Part shown: in pieces, positions 16,582-25,711 of the stretch
How positions within the stretch are numbered: the stretch's first letter is position 1
How the letters are laid out: each line of letters starts with the position of its first letter
Notes under the pieces: generated by a model
What the model saw: the letters and a program-made list of their open reading frames with translations, nothing else
Databases searched by the model: none
Told to the model about the DNA's origin: nothing
Translations under genes and position numbers: made by a program
Source: CAZNPL01 sp964574815
GTDB taxonomy: Bacteria; Planctomycetota; Phycisphaerae; UBA1845
NCBI GenBank assembly: GCA_964574815.1
Contig: CAZNPL010000030.1
Span: 21,323-85,322 of the forward strand
Reading direction: 5' to 3'
DNA length: 64,000 nt

Positions 16582-17388
16582 TTATCCAGCACGGCCGGCG
16601 GAGCGTGCACGCTCGCGCTGAACGAACGCAGCGTAATCCTCCGGCGTATCAATGCCGACCACGGCGCGGTCGACGACCGCCACCGAGATCGAATGTCCAT
16701 GTTCCAATACACGCAGTTGCTCGAGCCCCTCGAGTTGCTCCAGAGGCGTCGGCGGCCACTCGGTCAGCTTCATGAGGAAATCGCGGCGATAGGCGTATAT
16801 TCCCAGGTGCAGGTACGGTCCGTGGTAAGTGGCGTCGGCGTTTCGCCGATAGGGCACGGCGCTCCGCGAGAAGTAGATCGCTCGACCTGCCGAGGCCACG
16901 ACTTTGACACAGTTGGGGTTGGCCGGGTCCGCCTCGACTCCTTGTCGCTGTAAATCGGCGAACGAGCAGGCGAGCGTTGCGACGGGGTGCGGCGCGTCCT
17001 TTAACGCGACCAGCAGCCGCTCGATGAAGTGCGGCTCGATCTCCGGCTCATCCCCCTGAACGTTGATCACTTCCTCGCAGTCAAATCGGCGGGCGACCTC
17101 AGCCACCCGATCGGTGCCCGACGCGTGGTCCGGGCGCGTCATCGCGTACTCACCGCCGAAGGCGGACACGGCTTCGGCGATTCGCTCGTCGTCGGTGGCC
17201 ACAATCACTCGCTCGACGCCCGACGCGGAGCACGCGCGTTCGTAGACGTGTTGAATGAGGAATTTGCCCGTTTCTCTGGCGAGAGGTTTCCCCGGGAAGC
17301 GTGTCGATCCGTAGCGTGCGGGGATTACCGCGATGGCCCTCAATCCAGAGCTCCGAAGCCTCCAGCGTGCACGACGACGATGGCGCAT
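16582..17388 (-). CDS. kdsB: CMP-KDO synthetase (3-deoxy-manno-octulosonate cytidylyltransferase)
   Basis: KdsB activates KDO with CTP, giving CMP-KDO for lipopolysaccharide inner-core assembly in the cytosol. The signature AVIPARYGSTRFPGKPLA opens the Rossmann-like domain, followed by VIVATDDERI, NVQGDEPEI, the basic/aromatic pocket YFSRSAVPY, and LGIYAYRRDFL, LEQLEGLEQLRVLEHG and GIDTPEDY, all family blocks. Length (268 residues) is normal apart from a basic 20-residue N-terminal extension. I start at the ATG at 17388; a further upstream start at 17415 is possible. CTP synthase is encoded next, so the enzyme that makes CTP sits beside one that uses it. Its presence implies an outer membrane with KDO. 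Confidence 0.95.
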   Translation of the reverse strand: MRHRRRARWRLRSSGLRAIAVIPARYGSTRFPGKPLARETGKFLIQHVYERACSASGVERVIVATDDERIAEAVSAFGGEYAMTRPDHASGTDRVAEVARRFDCEEVINVQGDEPEIEPHFIERLLVALKDAPHPVATLACSFADLQRQGVEADPANPNCVKVVASAGRAIYFSRSAVPYRRNADATYHGPYLHLGIYAYRRDFLMKLTEWPPTPLEQLEGLEQLRVLEHGHSISVAVVDRAVVGIDTPEDYAAFVQRERARSAGRAG

Positions 17389-17576
17389 GCTAACCCGCGC
17401 CGGTGAGCCTGTCAAAATAGACTGGACAGGCGTGGGCGGTCTTGACGCGCACCCCGCCGGAAAATGGTGCTTGCGGCGGATGCGTTAATGCTTGTTGCAG
17501 GCACGAGAGGGCATTAGCATGCCTCGCGACGGTCATGAGGCGCGGCTGATCCAATGGGAGCGGAGTCTCACGCGAG

Positions 17577-18992
17577 ATGAGTTCGAGGACACTTCTGACC
17601 ACGCTGATTCTGGCCGGGCTGCTGCTCGGTGTGATCGTCGGGCAATTGCTTCATGATCCCACCTATAAGCTCACCATGCCTGAGTCGGAGCACGCTCATT
17701 CAACAGCGCTGGCCGTGTTCACCTTCCTTGGCAATACGGTGTTCATGAGCCTTTTGAAGATGCTGATTATTCCGCTGGTTGCGGTCAGCGTCGTGGTCGG
17801 GGTAACGAGCGTGGGGGATTTCCGCAACCTCGGTAAGATCGGCGGTTGGACGCTGATCTATTACTTCAGCACCATGATCATCGCCGTCACGATCGGCTTG
17901 CTGCTGGTGACGGCGCTTCGGCCGGGGGCGCGGATCGGCGAGGAGCAGCGACGCTCCGCTGAGGTGGCGTACGCCGAGGACGAGGTCAGCGTGAAGGAAT
18001 TGGAGGCCAGGCAGCAGGAGGGGTTGCTGGGTGCTGTGAAGGGGCTGGTCAGTCAGATCATCCCGTTGAATGTCGTGGGGGCGGCTGCCGGCGTGAGCTA
18101 CCGGCCGATCCGTGAGGTGGCCAACACGGGTCAACCGTTACCGATTATCTTCTTTTCCATTTTCTTCGGCGTCGTGGTGACGATGATCGGGCCGAAGAAT
18201 CGAATCATCATTGATTTCTTCGACGCGGTGTTCGAAGTGTTGATGCTGATGGTTCACGCGGTGATTTGGCTGGCGCCGATCGGCGTATTCGCGCTGCTTG
18301 CGTGGACGGTAGCGCGCATCGGCCTGTCGGATTTCGGCCCCGCGATCGGGATGTACATGGCTGCGGTGTTCATCGGGCTCGGGATCCATGGGTTCATCGT
18401 TCTGCCGTTGCTGCTATGGGTCTTCACGCGGTCCTCGTTGGGCTACACGAATCCCTTCGTTTTTTTCAGCCAGATGCGGCAGGCGCTGATGACGGCCATA
18501 GGAACGGATTCGTCGTCGGCGACGCTGCCGGTGACGATCGAATGCGCCACCGAATTCGGCGGCGTCAGCAAACGGTCGGCTGGGTTCGTGCTGCCGCTCG
18601 GGTCGACCATCAACATGGACGGCACGGCGTTATATGAGGCCGTGGCCGTCGTTTTTCTTGCTCAGGCGTATGGTCTGAATCTCGGGGTGACCACGCTCAT
18701 TCTGATCGCGCTGACGGCCACGCTGGCGGCGGTGGGAGCGGCGGGCATCCCCTCGGCCGGGCTGGTGACCATGGTCATCGTGCTCGACGCCGTGAACAGC
18801 AGCGTTCTGTCGGCCGACCCCACGGCGATCGAGATTCCGATTGCGGCCGTCGGGCTGATTATCGGGGTAGACCGCATCCTGGACATGTTTCGCACCGCGA
18901 CCAACGTCTGGGGCGACGCCGTCGGCGCGAAAATCATGGATCGGGTGAAGCTGTCCGGTTCGTTGGCCCGCGAGAAACGCGTTTCCGAGTGA
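17577..18992 (+). CDS. Dicarboxylate/amino acid:cation symporter (SDF family)
   Basis: A 471-residue secondary transporter of the glutamate/aspartate/C4-dicarboxylate family in the inner membrane. Hydrophobic helices fill the sequence. The two transport hairpins are recognisable: the serine-rich GTDSSSATLPVTIECA loop (HP1) and the GSTINMDGTALYE motif of TM7, with AAGIPSAGLVTMVIVL (HP2) downstream. About 60 extra residues (roughly 125-185), rich in Glu and Gln, lie between TM3 and TM4, as in some bacterial members. It is divergent from kdsB. The substrate could be glutamate, aspartate or C4-dicarboxylates; sequence by eye does not decide, so I give no symbol. Confidence 0.92.
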   Translation: MSSRTLLTTLILAGLLLGVIVGQLLHDPTYKLTMPESEHAHSTALAVFTFLGNTVFMSLLKMLIIPLVAVSVVVGVTSVGDFRNLGKIGGWTLIYYFSTMIIAVTIGLLLVTALRPGARIGEEQRRSAEVAYAEDEVSVKELEARQQEGLLGAVKGLVSQIIPLNVVGAAAGVSYRPIREVANTGQPLPIIFFSIFFGVVVTMIGPKNRIIIDFFDAVFEVLMLMVHAVIWLAPIGVFALLAWTVARIGLSDFGPAIGMYMAAVFIGLGIHGFIVLPLLLWVFTRSSLGYTNPFVFFSQMRQALMTAIGTDSSSATLPVTIECATEFGGVSKRSAGFVLPLGSTINMDGTALYEAVAVVFLAQAYGLNLGVTTLILIALTATLAAVGAAGIPSAGLVTMVIVLDAVNSSVLSADPTAIEIPIAAVGLIIGVDRILDMFRTATNVWGDAVGAKIMDRVKLSGSLAREKRVSE

Positions 18993-18993
18993 A

Positions 18994-19305
18994 TTAGCTC
19001 GCGCCGGCCAGTTCGCGCTCTGCCTGGAACCAGTCTGAGCAGGCGTCTCCCGGGCCGTTGGCGCGGGCCTCGTAGATCTCGTAGGCCCTGGCACGGATTT
19101 GGTCCTCGGTTACTGCGGCGACGGATTTTCGTGTCCGCGGTTTCGTCCTACGCGCCGAAGGCGCATTCTTCCGGTCAGCGGCCACTGAATCACTCGAACG
19201 GCTCTTCGCAGACGATCGCGCCGTTTTGCTTGTCGTTGCCGGGCTTGCAGCGGTCTTCTTCGCCTTGCTCGATCCCGTGGTTCTCTTGCCGGGTTCCTTG
19301 GTCAT
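18994..19305 (-). CDS. DUF2934 protein with Lys/Ser/Ala-rich N-terminus
   Basis: A 103-residue protein. The last 40 residues (ITEDQIR-like VTEDQIRARAYEIYEAR, then GDACSDWFQAERELAG) match DUF2934, a short helical module common in Planctomycetota and Proteobacteria. The first 60 residues are a low-complexity tail rich in Lys, Ser, Thr and Ala, like a histone H1 or a DNA-binding linker. GAGGGAAATAGAA precedes the ATG at 19305; longer versions of the frame lack such a site. It converges with the symporter, the stops being one base apart. Function is unknown; the basic tail suggests contact with nucleic acid, which is inference. Confidence 0.8.
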   Translation of the reverse strand: MTKEPGKRTTGSSKAKKTAASPATTSKTARSSAKSRSSDSVAADRKNAPSARRTKPRTRKSVAAVTEDQIRARAYEIYEARANGPGDACSDWFQAERELAGAS

Positions 19306-19670
19306 TTCTATTTCCCTCGAATACGGCGCCACGATCTGGTGCGCTGGGTACGGGACGTGTGCGTGAATCGCCATGTCTACCGAGCCATCACATCCCTGGA
19401 TAGCCCGTTGTCGTCTTTCCTCACTGCCGCGACGTCGCGCCGTGGCGCGGACGGCGGATCGGCCCGCATCGCCGAGCGAGCGTCCGATATAGCATTGCAA
19501 ATCGGCGCCAACCGTCAAGATCGTGTTTCGGTTGTCAGGTGGCTTCCGCAAGCCGTCCTTACGGTCGCCGTGGCGGGAGGTTGGGTCGGGCACAACGTCT
19601 ACCGCCAGGCCAGAGTGCTTGCGCTACGACGGTTTCTCGACGGACGACGGCCAGGGACCGCCCGGCGCAC
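19306..19670. other. Gene-free stretch between DUF2934 gene and glgP
   Basis: About 365 bases with no credible gene. It contains the DUF2934 promoter and the 3' end of the glgP transcript. No clear terminator hairpin or RNA gene was seen. Confidence 0.35.
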
Positions 19671-21353
19671 TCAGACAAAGTAGGCCTTGACCACGTATTG
19701 GTGCATCATCCGGTCCGTGTTGAAGAACGATCCGTTCAACGCAATGCAGTGTCGCATGACGTCGACGAACTCATCGCGCTGGCGATAAAACAACGGAAGG
19801 ATGATGTATTCAAGCTTGTCGTAGAGGGCACCGGCATCACGTGCCCGATCGAGCCTTTCGGACACCCGGCCAATGGCCCACCCTGTCGTCCCCTCGATCC
19901 ATCCTTCGAGCCACCAGCCGTCCAGGACGCTCAAGGACGGAACGCCGTTGATAGCGGCCTTCATGCCGCTGGTCCCGGACGCCTCCAGGGGTGGTTCAGG
20001 GGTGTTGAGCCACAAGTCGGCGCCCGCGATCATCATCTGACAGATTCGTATGCCGTAGTCAGGGAGGTAGGCAACGCGGATCTGATCCTGGAGCTGTGCT
20101 TTGGCCTCGAAGATGCGGCGTATCATGTCTTTCCCGCCGCCGTCGTTTGGGTGTGCCTTTCCCGCATAAACGATCTGGAAACGGCCGACCTCGCGGTGGA
20201 TGCGACGTAGGCAGTCCAGATCGTGAAAGAGCAGATCGGGACGTTTGTACGGCGTCGCGCGCCGGGCGAATCCGATGGTGAACACGTCGGGGTCGAACTC
20301 CAGCCCGCTCCGGCGATTGACCTGATCGATCAGGTGGTCCTTAGCCCGCCGATGCGCCGCCCACACTTCGTGATTCGGAATGGAAAGGGCGTTGCGGAGG
20401 CTGAAGCTGTCCTCACGCCACGTCGGGATATGCTGGTCGAAAAGACGTTGAAACGGAGGCGCCGCCCAGGTTCGTACGTGGACCCCGTTGGTGATCGAGT
20501 CGATTGCGTCGTCGTGGAAGAGCTTTCGGGAGATCTCGCCGTGGCGTCGAGCCACGCCGTTCACGTAGCGGCTCAAATGAAGCGCCAGCTCGGTCATGTT
20601 CAGCGAGCCGTCGACGCAATCAAGGCGATGCAGCAGGCCCGTAAATCGCTTGCCGAGAACTCCGTGGACCGCATCGATCGGGAACTGGTCATGGCCTGCG
20701 GGAACGGGCGTGTGGGTTGTAAAAACGCACGATTCGCGGATTGCCTCGATCGCGTTGTCAGTCACTTCTCCGCCGTTGTGCTTGGAGAGATACTCGCGCA
20801 GCAATTCGCAGCCGAGCAGCCCGGCGTGCCCCTCGTTCATGTGGAAACGATGAATGCTCTCGTAACCCAGCTTCCGCAGCATGCGTACGCCGCCGATGCC
20901 CAGCACGACCTCCTGACACAGCCGATAGCGTTGATCCCCGCCGTAGAGATGGTCGGTGAGGCCGCGGTCCGCTTCGCTGTTTTCCGCAAGGTCCGTGTCC
21001 AGGAAGAGGACGGGCACACGAAAGCCACCGTAGCCGCTGACTTCGAGCCTCCAGGCCGCGATGCGTACCTCGCGTCCCTCGATTCGCACAGTCGCATGGC
21101 CGGGGACTCTCTCGAGAAACTCCTCAACGGGCCATTCGACGGGTTCTTCGGTCTGGTTGCCGTACTCGTCCAGTACCTGGCGGCAATAGCCTTTGCGATG
21201 CAGGAGCGTCACGGCGATCAGCGGGATCCGCAGGTCCGCGGCCGAGCGAATGGTGTCGCCCGCCAGGACTCCCAGGCCACCGCTGTAGGTGCGCATTTCC
21301 GCGTTAATCCCGATCTCCATCGAGAAGTACGCGATTCTGGGGTGTTGTTCCAT
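19671..21353 (-). CDS. glgP: Alpha-glucan (glycogen/maltodextrin) phosphorylase, short form
   Basis: This enzyme releases glucose 1-phosphate from alpha-1,4-glucan ends using pyridoxal phosphate. The 560-residue protein belongs to the shorter, archaeal/bacterial AgpA-like group: it opens with RIAYFSMEIGINAEMRTYSGGLGVLAGD, seen here as IAYFSMEIGIN and YSGGLGVLAGD. It contains HMNEGHAG, TTHTPVPAGHD, NGVHVRTW, the phosphate/PLP region GFARRATPYKRPDLL, and LNTPEPPLEASGTSGMKAA with the PLP-lysine. Start: ATG 21353 with GAGGA upstream, rather than the in-frame TTG at 21362. It is divergent from glgX, so the pair for glycogen breakdown shares one control region. Confidence 0.93.
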   Translation of the reverse strand: MEQHPRIAYFSMEIGINAEMRTYSGGLGVLAGDTIRSAADLRIPLIAVTLLHRKGYCRQVLDEYGNQTEEPVEWPVEEFLERVPGHATVRIEGREVRIAAWRLEVSGYGGFRVPVLFLDTDLAENSEADRGLTDHLYGGDQRYRLCQEVVLGIGGVRMLRKLGYESIHRFHMNEGHAGLLGCELLREYLSKHNGGEVTDNAIEAIRESCVFTTHTPVPAGHDQFPIDAVHGVLGKRFTGLLHRLDCVDGSLNMTELALHLSRYVNGVARRHGEISRKLFHDDAIDSITNGVHVRTWAAPPFQRLFDQHIPTWREDSFSLRNALSIPNHEVWAAHRRAKDHLIDQVNRRSGLEFDPDVFTIGFARRATPYKRPDLLFHDLDCLRRIHREVGRFQIVYAGKAHPNDGGGKDMIRRIFEAKAQLQDQIRVAYLPDYGIRICQMMIAGADLWLNTPEPPLEASGTSGMKAAINGVPSLSVLDGWWLEGWIEGTTGWAIGRVSERLDRARDAGALYDKLEYIILPLFYRQRDEFVDVMRHCIALNGSFFNTDRMMHQYVVKAYFV

Positions 21354-21727
21354 ACGAAGCAATCCTCGGCGTTCCTGACCGGCGGGGTTGATACGTTCTT
21401 GGGCGATCCGACCACCGTTTGAGTCGGGATCGTACCGGCAGGTCCTCTCCTGGCGTAGTTATCGGCCTCAAATGGAGGTCGCCCCACGCCGATGCGAGGG
21501 AGCCCTCACTGAGAGGGCGAAATAGTATGCGCTGCGGGGCGAGGTCCGGCAAGCCGTACCGGCGGCGGTAGCCATGTTGACGAATCCAGGTGTGTGCCGA
21601 ATCATCTGGGCGGCGTGGCAGGCCATAGGGGCGTCACCTTGGGACCTGAAACCTGCTGAGGATTGGCGGCACGCGCTGAAAGGCGGCATCGACAGCCACA
21701 TGCGCGCGACGGGAGACAAGATTGCAG
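21354..21727. promoter_or_regulatory. Shared divergent control region of glgP and glgX
   Basis: A 374-base spacer between two divergent glycogen genes, with no credible ORF. It must hold promoters in both directions. I could not pick out convincing -35/-10 boxes or a palindromic operator by eye. Confidence 0.4.
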
Positions 21728-23809
21728 ATGAAAGCGGGTCGAGCAGAGCCACTGGGCGCGGTTTGGGACGGAGGAGGCGTCAACGTCGCAGTCTGGTCAG
21801 CTCACGCCGACGCGGTCGACTTGTGTACGTTCGACCGGGCCGAGGACGAGCAGGAATCTCAGCGTATCCGCCTGCCGGCGAGGAGCGGCGATGTATGGCA
21901 CGGATACCTGCCAGGCCTCCCACCGGGACAGTTGTACGGTTTCCGCGTGCAGGGGCCGGACGATCCGAAGGCGGGGCATCGGTTTGATGCCGGCAAGCTT
22001 CTGGTGGATCCGTGCGCAAGAGCCCTTTCCGGCCGGTTGAAGTGGCACGAGATTTCTTCTGCCGGGAATCACGCCTCTGAATCGCGGGGCCGCGTCAGCA
22101 GCGTGCCCAAGTCCGTCGTTGTCGACGATCGTTTTGACTGGGGGAACGACGTTTCGCCTCGAACGCCATGGGAGGATACGGTCATTTACGAGTGCCACGT
22201 GAAGGGGCTCACCCAGCGGCATCCCGAAGTGCCCGCAGAGCACCGCGGACGCTACCTCGGGCTGGCCTGCGACGCGATTCTCGATCATCTCAAAAAACTT
22301 GGCGTCACGACCGTCGAACTGCTGCCGGTGCAACATTGCGTTGATGAGTGGGCGCTCGTGAAGCGAGGTCTGGTCAACTACTGGGGCTACAACCCGCTGA
22401 GCTTTTTCGCACCGCATGCGCGTTACGCCTCGGGCGACCGCGGAGCACAGGTGCTCGAATTCAAGGAGATGATCAAGCGCCTCCATCGTAAGCGTCTCGA
22501 GGTCATTCTGGACGTCGTGTTCAACCATACGGGGGAGGGCGACCACGGTGGGCCGACGTTGAGTCTGCGGGGAATCGACAACGCAGGCTATTACCGGTTG
22601 CGCGAGGACGACCGTGCTCTTTATGAGGACGTGACCGGCTGCGGCAATACGCTCGATTTCGGTAATGCGGGCGTACAAAGGCTGGTGCTGGATTGCCTGC
22701 GTTACTGGGTTGAGCAGATGCACGTTGACGGGTTTCGGTTCGACCTCGCAACGGTTCTTGCGCGGGAGGCCGATGGCAAGCCTTCGTTTGACGGCTTGTT
22801 AAAGCGGATCGCCGAAGATCCGGTCCTGGGTAGAATCAAGTTGATCGCCGAGCCGTGGGACGTGGGGCCGGGTGGTTATCAAGCGGGCGCTTTCCCGACC
22901 GGATGGTCAGAGTGGAACGACCTCTACCGCAAGTCGGTGCGCCGTTTCTGGCGAGGTGACGCTCAGGCGCCGGGCGAGCTCGCGCGACGGCTTTCCGGCA
23001 GCGACGATGTTTTTCGAGGCGGTGGTCGGCGGGCATGCGCCAGCATCAATTATGTTACATCGCACGACGGCTTCACGTTGCGAGACCTCGTTTCCTACGA
23101 GCACAAACGCAACGAAGACAACGGGCAGGACAATCGCGACGGCCTGGATGATGACGACTCGTGCAATTGGGGGCGTGAAGGCCCCACGAGCGACCGTCGC
23201 GTCCTCCAGATACGCCGCCGGATGCAGCGCAACTTTCTGGCCACGTTGATGTTGTCGAAAGGCGTGCCGATGCTGTCGGCGGGAGATGAACTGGGCCGCA
23301 CGCAGCGGGGCAACAACAACGCTTACTGCCAGGACAACGAGATATCCTGGCTGGACTGGGAACTTGACGACGAGCGGCGCGAGCTTCTGTCATTCGCTCA
23401 GGCGATGGCAGCGTTGCGGCGGGACTCCGGTATCCTTCGCTCGTGCGAATACTATGTCGGCGAAGCGATTTGCGCGTGCGGATTGAAGGACGTGAACTGG
23501 CTGCGGCCGGATGGATCCGAAATGACCGAGGCCGACTGGGAGAATTCCGAGCAGCGTACCTTGGGTATGCTTGTCCACGAGCATCCCACCGCTTCGTCAG
23601 GCGGTGCGAACGACCCGGTTGATCTGCTGGCAGTTGTCCACGCCGGGGGCGACGACGTGTCGTTCAGGTTGCCCGAGCGGGCGGGGCCGAGCCAATGGAC
23701 ATGTCGCGTCGATACGGCACGGGAAGCCGGGATGTGCCGTAGACGAGTGTACGAATCGATCGACATCCGGCCGAGATCGTTGATTTTGTGCGAGAGTCGG
23801 CGGCAATGA
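21728..23809 (+). CDS. glgX: Glycogen debranching enzyme (isoamylase type)
   Basis: GlgX removes alpha-1,6 branches of glycogen limit dextrin, complementing the phosphorylase encoded divergently. The 693-residue protein has an N-terminal carbohydrate-binding domain (about 1-140) and a GH13 barrel with the nucleophile in DGFRFDLA (Asp 339), the acid/base in IAEPWD (Glu 375) and the transition-state Asp in TSHDGF (Asp 447). WGYNPLSFFAPHARYAS and GDELGRTQRGNNNAYCQDN are isoamylase/GlgX hallmarks. Length is typical. The frame could start with TTG at 21722, but the ATG at 21728 is preferred. Confidence 0.95.
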   Translation: MKAGRAEPLGAVWDGGGVNVAVWSAHADAVDLCTFDRAEDEQESQRIRLPARSGDVWHGYLPGLPPGQLYGFRVQGPDDPKAGHRFDAGKLLVDPCARALSGRLKWHEISSAGNHASESRGRVSSVPKSVVVDDRFDWGNDVSPRTPWEDTVIYECHVKGLTQRHPEVPAEHRGRYLGLACDAILDHLKKLGVTTVELLPVQHCVDEWALVKRGLVNYWGYNPLSFFAPHARYASGDRGAQVLEFKEMIKRLHRKRLEVILDVVFNHTGEGDHGGPTLSLRGIDNAGYYRLREDDRALYEDVTGCGNTLDFGNAGVQRLVLDCLRYWVEQMHVDGFRFDLATVLAREADGKPSFDGLLKRIAEDPVLGRIKLIAEPWDVGPGGYQAGAFPTGWSEWNDLYRKSVRRFWRGDAQAPGELARRLSGSDDVFRGGGRRACASINYVTSHDGFTLRDLVSYEHKRNEDNGQDNRDGLDDDDSCNWGREGPTSDRRVLQIRRRMQRNFLATLMLSKGVPMLSAGDELGRTQRGNNNAYCQDNEISWLDWELDDERRELLSFAQAMAALRRDSGILRSCEYYVGEAICACGLKDVNWLRPDGSEMTEADWENSEQRTLGMLVHEHPTASSGGANDPVDLLAVVHAGGDDVSFRLPERAGPSQWTCRVDTAREAGMCRRRVYESIDIRPRSLILCESRRQ

Positions 23810-23945
23810 GTCGAGGCGCCGTGCGGCGCTTTCCGGCATGCGTGGGGGCCCCGATTGACACAGCGTGTGGAGACTACTAGAGTCGCGATTTGGACGAAAG
23901 CTTAAGAGCCAGTATCGACACGGTTTTCCGAAGAGGTCACCAGCC

Positions 23946-25208
<1,263 letters not shown>

Positions 25209-25258
25209 CGGCCGTGGACAACCGTTCCGAGCCGCGCCCGTGAGGAAGCGCTGCCGTA

Positions 25259-25459
25259 TCAAGCGGTAAGGTCGAGTCGGGCAGGCTCTTCGCCGCGGAG
25301 GTCGACGTCGGGCGGGGCAGCGGACTCCAGTAGCTGCATGACGGCCTCAGCCTGCTGCTCTTGAGCATCCCGCGCCTTGTTGAGGACCGCGATATCAATC
25401 TGTTGACGCGTGAGCGCCGCCTGCAGGGCGCTGATCCCCTCGATACTCGTGGCGTCCAT
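25259..25459 (-). CDS. YjfB-like small protein
   Basis: A 66-residue protein, MDATSIEGISALQAAL then QQIDIAVLNKARDAQEQQA, matching the short helical YjfB family annotated as putative motility protein in bacilli and others. There is no signal or membrane segment. GGAGTG sits just upstream of the ATG at 25459. It converges with icd. The role of the family is not established, and no flagellar gene is visible in the window. Confidence 0.7.
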   Translation of the reverse strand: MDATSIEGISALQAALTRQQIDIAVLNKARDAQEQQAEAVMQLLESAAPPDVDLRGEEPARLDLTA

Positions 25460-25711
25460 GTCACACTCCTCCGCAGCGGTCGCCCCTGCGATAATATCCC
25501 CGTGTGCTCAATCGGCGTTTTCGCCGCCCGTGTTGCGTTGATTCACAACGGACTGGGGTGCCTGCGTGCGTTTCTTGGTGACTTGTGAGGACCGTAAGAA
25601 AAGCCTGAATTGCCCCGCAGGGAGGCAGAAAGGGCAGAACCCCTTTGGAGGCGCGCTCTAATCGAGTAGAATCGACGTGGGCCACGCCTGGAAGGGGGCA
25701 AGGAGGTTGCG

